A stretch of DNA of 64,000 nucleotides from Balanoglossus misakiensis (taxonomy: Eukaryota; Hemichordata): positions 2,418,001 to 2,482,000 of the forward strand of contig CM082583.2 in the NCBI GenBank assembly GCA_040954595.2, in the 5' to 3' direction. Below the pieces are notes generated by a model, which saw only the letters and a list, made by a program, of their open reading frames with translations, was not told the DNA's origin and searched no databases. Shown here one piece after another: positions 59,231 through 64,000 of this stretch (its first letter is position 1; each line of letters begins with the position of its first letter). The position numbers and the translations under genes were made by a program.

Positions 59231-59383
59231 TTACGGCTTCACTTCAGTGTCCAGTCTTTTCACAGTTGAGTTGCTTGTCAATATCGGCATCATACCGGTA
59301 CAGACGTATTGCTGCTGTTTGCGAGGAATTTCCTGGACACTACTAATACATGTACTACAGACCAGAATCAAAATGAGCCACAT
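59231..59383 (-). CDS. Short open frame with signal-peptide-like start
   Basis: MWLILILVCSTCISS is a convincing secretion signal (short hydrophobic core, small residues before the likely cut), followed by QEIPRKQQQYVCTGMMP. The frame stops after EVKP, but a GTGAAG donor four codons earlier could splice it onward. No conserved family is recognised, and it could be chance. Confidence 0.25.
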   Translation of the reverse strand: MWLILILVCSTCISSVQEIPRKQQQYVCTGMMPILTSNSTVKRLDTEVKP

Positions 59384-59459
59384 GACAACGTGGCACTGGT
59401 TGGCTTTTATACGACCAAAACTAATTAACACCTGGTCACGCTTATATGTTAAATAAAGC

Positions 59460-61460
59460 AATCAACATAGGTGCATCGGCACGAAACAAAACAAACAATA
59501 AACTTCATCACACAACCCACGGTTCACTACAAGGCTCTTTACCTTTTGCACACTGATGCGCCCTCTACCATGAGAAGGAGATGTACCACATGATGTTGTG
59601 TAGCGAATCAATTGATAATAAAATGGAGGGCACGCATTCAAACAGACCATGGGCTGTGAGTGAGTCTATCACAGACTAAACAAGCGAAATCATCATCAAA
59701 AAGCCACAGTCTAAACCATTAGTATGAAGAATAATTGTGAAGAAATAACTTTTTAAACAATTTCATCGAGCAATCAATCAATCCACAAATTGTACAGTGA
59801 TACGTACATATACTACGGAACTGATAACACGGAGAAGTTTTGAAAAATTATCAATATATGGCAATACATTTACAAAAAAATTACCGATCATAACACCCAG
59901 TAGTCTCCGTTAGGCATTTCATGATTCCATTGTGGGCCTATTGCCCGCATCGATGAATGCGATGTCAGGAGAGTTAAATTATAAACAATATTTGTCAAAA
60001 TAAAATGTTCTGCATGCTATCATATAAAAAATAAAAGTTTGCAGATAAACTTATAGCCTTACAACTAAAATTTGAATTTGCTGACTCACTATATGTACAA
60101 AACTTCACCAACATGCACTAGGCGTTATGATAATGATACCGTGCATGTGATTGACTGTTTACAAGTTACGAGTGTCATGAAGTTGACTGCCCACTACGTT
60201 CAAATTCCGAGTCCACGTCGTTTGATTCAAACAGTAAAATGGCATCGCCTTCTAATTACCACATTCCTCGCTCACGAATAGTGGTCAAAATATGGTCACT
60301 GACAACACTTCAACATAATACAATGAAGTGTCTAAAAAAACATCTTATAAATAAATCCAGTGTTATGGCTTGTAGAGCTGATACTTCAACTTTGCGGCTG
60401 CAAAGAGGTGAGATGGATCTACCAAATTAGAGACTCGTTGAGACCCGAAGTAGTGGGAGTCAGAAGGTTTTATTTCTGGTTCAGAGGCGTTACAACACAC
60501 GGTTGTCTGCAAGATGGTAGTCATGCTCAAGACATCGCTATCTACGACTTATGTCTTGCCTAAAGGTAATTGACCTATATGCACGAATGATCATCGACAG
60601 TTTATAAAATTACAGATCTCACTTAAAATTAATCATAAAAATTACAATTCTTTGATGCGATTGAAGTTCTTCAATTTTCCCATTCCTATATATATCGTAA
60701 CACCCGCACTCACATTGTTATGATTTATACTTTTAGAGATTCGGTAACATCATTCGAAAAACAACACCTTGAAAAGAATTGATGTCAAAGTTCAAAGCAG
60801 GATGAATTGCAATGGTAAACGGACAGACGGATGAGAAAGTTCATTATATGCTTGATTCCCTGGAAGCAAACACCCTTTGATATATTCTGATGAAAATCAG
60901 CTATAGAGTCAAAGCCGATATAACATTCAAGTAAACGTCAAATACAGGTAATTATCATACATGCAACGCCTGTATTTGGCACTTTCTATTGTTCTCGCCC
61001 CGAAGATATTTTACGGTATTACACTGAGCGCGATATTTTACGGCATTACACTCCGCGTCTCGAACAATTTTTGAGAACGCGCGGCACGACAGTTCGCTGC
61101 GCGTGCGAGCGACGTACGGGGCATAGGACGCTTGTGGAGAGGGGTGTTGTAAAATTCGGTTATTAGAAGCTGAAATAACGTTTTCAAAGCTGGCGGTTTT
61201 GCCATGTTGAATGAATCATTTTTACTTCTTCGAAATTCTCAATGCGAAATAATTGTTAACATGATATTTTGAAAGAGAACGTAGACAAGTTTATTTAGAA
61301 TGCGGATGTGCCCATCGTAATGAAAGCTGCCAACCCCCTTAAAATTATACTACGGCCCACACGTCATACGTCACAACATGGCTACTGCCGTGATCCCAGC
61401 GCCTGGTTCAAATTTGAAATTGTTTTTCTCGGCGCATTTTCGCAAATCATACTGTTTTAT
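59460..61460. other. Intergenic stretch, no gene recognised
   Basis: AT-rich unique DNA. A GC-rich patch at about 61010-61150 (GCGCGATATTTTACGGCATT and a near repeat before it) has no recognised exon. Confidence 0.45.
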
Positions 61461-61480
61461 AGGTAGGCATGTATGATAAA

Positions 61481-61623
61481 GGGGTTATTACACTAATTTT
61501 GGTCGATAACGCGACGCATTCTCGTGATGTCCGTATTTCGACTCGTTGCGAAGCGCAACTCGTCAAAATACGGACATCACTCAAATACGACGCGTTATCG
61601 ACCAAAATCCGTGTAATAACCCC
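61481..61623. mobile_element. Short, nearly palindromic element
   Basis: The two halves are near-perfect reverse complements (arms about 65-70 bp), from GGGGTTATTACACTAATTTT to its complement, with a small loop around CGTTGCGAAGCGCAACTCGT. TAAA brackets it (61477-61480 and 61624-61627). It encodes nothing, and both strands show short open frames because of the symmetry. Confidence 0.75.
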
Positions 61624-62064
61624 TAAATATGCCATATATCTCTACAGATTGCCCAAAATCTGATTAGTTAATATTTTAAATCTTCTTCCAGGAAACTGAG
61701 AAATCGCTTTGCAGCGTATATAGGTGCTAAATGATTGTTAGCGAGACAAATAATTGATATACATGTTAATATTGTTCCCTTTGATACTCACCAGCTACGA
61801 CCTTTGTGGTAGTTTCATGAGCTCAAGGGTTAATTCCGTTTTAACTTGTCAAATTATTTTGTGACATGTAGGGTTAGGGTACACATTGAATGTCCAATAA
61901 TTTGCAAAATAATGTTCAGTATAGTTCGTCTATTTGCACGCGTTCCTATTTTCATCGCCCCTAATACGTTCAAATATAAGCGTTGACATCATCCATAATA
62001 TATTGTAGTGAAGATAATTGAACCTGTTTTTCACTTTGAATGCAGGCGAGACACGGTTATGGTC

Positions 62065-63620
62065 TTAGCGTCTCTTACCAAAAATAAAAGTGGTAGGAAA
62101 TGTTTCCTGTGACACAGGGTCATTTACTGAATTCGATGGGGGACACGGTGTCGCGTAGATTGGCTGATGTGAGGCAACGAGGGCACGAAACTGGTTCCAT
62201 ACTCTGTTGTCGCGGAGACAAACTAGACCACCTCCTCGTATTTTCTGACTTCTCTGCAAAAGATGAAATTCATATCTGGTTCAGGTGATTAGCACATTCA
62301 CAAGTTAAAAGGATATTACCTGTAACTGTGGGATTTATTTCCAATATTGTTGCTTTGTGTATCACACGCAATTTCTATCTCTACTACGAACAACATGATA
62401 TTTTACGGTCATATCCTACAAACGGGGTGGAAATTGTGTGTGGTCGAACGTTGATTCACTATATATCCAAATGTAGAATATAACTTGTATCAAACATGAT
62501 TATGGAAAAAAGGGCATCGAGAGAGAGACTTTGTCCCTTCAAGTCTGGGGTCACATTACCAACTGATCTGAAACGTTCATTCCACGTATGCACAATGAGA
62601 TATGAAGCATCTATGTAAACATTTAAATGTGCTTACAACAAGGGATAAGAATTTTCCGAAACAAATTTTGGTTGGAAATATGTCATTACGTCAAAACCTT
62701 AATTATTAAACCTCATGCATCTGGAGCCGAATGCTGTTTTACAAGAACCAGTTTTCTGACAGACGACAATTATTTAGCTAAGGTGGTGGATCGATTTATG
62801 AGTAACTAAATAAGGAGTATCGTTCTCACCATTCTGTTAAGATCTCCGATACATGTCCATGGATTGTTTCCATCAGCAGATACAGCCCACTTGGAATGGT
62901 CCTTTGTTGCGGGAAATTGTACCACCATACCATCAACTACGGGGAATTGTATTTCTTTAATGTTTGTCACGCTGTATGGGACGCCTTGAGCCGTACCCCT
63001 GCAAGACGGTAATTTATTTTGGCCATTTCTATATGTCTGCACGTAATAGCTCCTCACCGGTCCTCGTTCTCCGAGGTAGCAATATATATCTACATTGGAA
63101 AAAGAAGAAAAGTCAGCAGCTCTATCAAAACATGGCGTATAGTTGACTGAAAAAGTGACATATTAAATGCGTGTTGTTTTTCTCTATTTTGCACAAACAG
63201 GTCAAGATCTACCAATATTTCACTCATGATATATCACTGGTACCTTTCTGTGATGTCAAGAAAACAGTAAATACTTGCATAAAGTCCTCGGTACACAAAA
63301 TAGTGACAATTCATAAATTCAAAAGACCTTTCCCGGTGTTATGACTTTTACGGTGTTATGACTTCTTCTACAATGCATTACAAAAACAAACAGTCTGACG
63401 AAATCCGAAACATCCAGTTTGATGCTATTCACACAGGTGCATATCTTACCCACATCATGATCGTTACCATGGTTCTTAGCGATAGAAATGAATTTATCAT
63501 CAAAAATCTTCCGAAGAAAAACATGCAAAACTGCGTGAACCCAGTTGGCCTGTAAAGTTTGCATAGGTACGTTGTTCTTTTCGGCGTATACAAAAGGCTT
63601 GTAACGTGTGATTTGGGAAA
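62065..63620 (-). CDS. Deoxyribonuclease II-like protein (C-terminal exons)
   Basis: DNase II enzymes are acid endonucleases of lysosomes that degrade engulfed DNA. Exons in coding order are 63620-63450, 63146-62830 and 62253-62065 (stop); phases 1 and 0 join cleanly. Landmarks are ITRYKPFVY, FISIAKN, VQTYRNGQNKLPSC, DHSKWAVS (the conserved HSKW histidine-lysine site), WTCIGDLNRM and RGGGLVCL. The family cysteine after HSKW (WCVS in mammals) is Ala here, as in some other members. A segment of about 30 residues (VNYTPCFDRAADFSSFSNVDIY) before the VQTY stretch is longer than I expect. The exon with the first catalytic half lies beyond 63620 and was not identified; a candidate piece (EGTNAYMAAGRTIS, 63860-63770) does not join in phase. 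The C-terminus carries an extra tail (NSVNDPVSQ…). Confidence 0.88.
62400..62541. mobile_element. TTAA MITE, family C partial copy
   Basis: Carries the inner part and right end of family C (GTGTGTGGTCGAACGTTGATTC, then GACTTTGTCCCTT). The left end is missing and the right TTAA has become TCAA. It lies in the last intron of the DNase II-like gene. Confidence 0.6.
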
Positions 63621-63682
63621 CTGAAATAATGAAAATATTAAATTTAATTACGATCCAGACAACATGATGCATGTGTAAATGT

Positions 63683-63752
63683 AGGAGTGGGTGGGTGGTT
63701 GGGTGGGTGGGTGGGTGTGTTGGTGAGTGAGTGACTGAGTGAGTGAGAGCAC
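63683..63752. repeat. GGGT/GTGA microsatellite
   Basis: A run of GGGT/GGTT units (63689-63720) followed by GTGA/GTGAGT units. It explains the His-Pro-Thr-rich open frame on the - strand. Confidence 0.9.
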
Positions 63753-64000
63753 ACGCAAGCAAAGAAACACATACTCCTCAACAACCCCATCAAGTGTTCT
63801 TAATATTTGGTTTCGTGAAATTGTTCTCCCTGCTGCCATGTATGCATTGGTGCCTTCCATACCCGTGGGTCGAGACGTTTTTTAAAATCAATTAAAACGC
63901 ATCTCTGATATACACACTCAAAAATTCTATGAGCATGTCGTTAAGCTCATTACCATTGATTTCAGAATTGTTCATTATCTAGTTCAGATGTTAAGACATG

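Noticed and set aside
63648-63860. Start of the DNase II-like gene at an ATG near 63860
   Set aside because: The frame passes through a microsatellite, its possible donor phase does not fit the next exon, and it lacks the first catalytic half of the enzyme.

Overview
This is a eukaryotic nuclear window. The genes are spliced, with GT-AG introns of tens to hundreds of bases, and the DNA between and within them is dense with transposon remnants, microsatellites and poly-G/C tracts. The gene content (Integrator subunit 1, a p40phox/NCF4-like PX-SH3 protein, TMEM220, a monocarboxylate-transporter-like exon, a DNase II-like enzyme) points to an animal. The frequent ACATGTA/ACCGGTA words and many short DNA-transposon remnants suggest an invertebrate deuterostome (hemichordate, cephalochordate or echinoderm). 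That placement is an inference; no species can be fixed by reading alone.

Layout. 1-8.3 kb: repeats only (a PIF/Harbinger-like MITE, an ATT microsatellite, a second G-rich MITE, a TA-flanked MITE, a minisatellite, an 858-bp foldback element) and one possible promoter with a tiny first exon near 3.1 kb. 8.3-18.4 kb (+): the C-terminal part of INTS1 in 16 recognisable exons, with two apparent frameshifts and a missing block before the last exon. 19.15-20.9 kb (-): a three-exon secreted protein of unknown family. 21.9-30.8 kb (-): a p40phox/NCF4-like gene with nine coding exons, start codon included; the end of the PB1 domain was not found. 31.9-38.4 kb: a large inverted-repeat structure made of two head-to-head arrays of a 60-bp hairpin satellite, bracketed by direct repeats. 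40.8-45.1 kb: three successive tandem arrays (165, 224 and about 212 bp) whose units look like exons with splice sites. 45-47.2 kb: a possible F-box fragment and a decayed LINE. 48.4-51.1 kb (+): complete TMEM220. 52.95 kb (+): first coding exon of an SLC16-like transporter. 54.6-55.2 kb: truncated MITE. 55.8-59 kb: a second, decayed copy of the INTS1 3' end plus the secreted-protein gene. 62.0-63.6 kb (-): 3' exons of a DNase II-like gene, continuing off the right edge.

The genes do not form a pathway or operon. p40phox-like and DNase II-like proteins both belong to phagosome/lysosome biology in animals, but nothing in the sequence ties their expression together. The most unusual content is structural: the paired hairpin-satellite arrays, the exon-like tandem array in which reading frame permits only certain exon combinations, and the 3-kb segmental duplication whose two copies kept different INTS1 exons.
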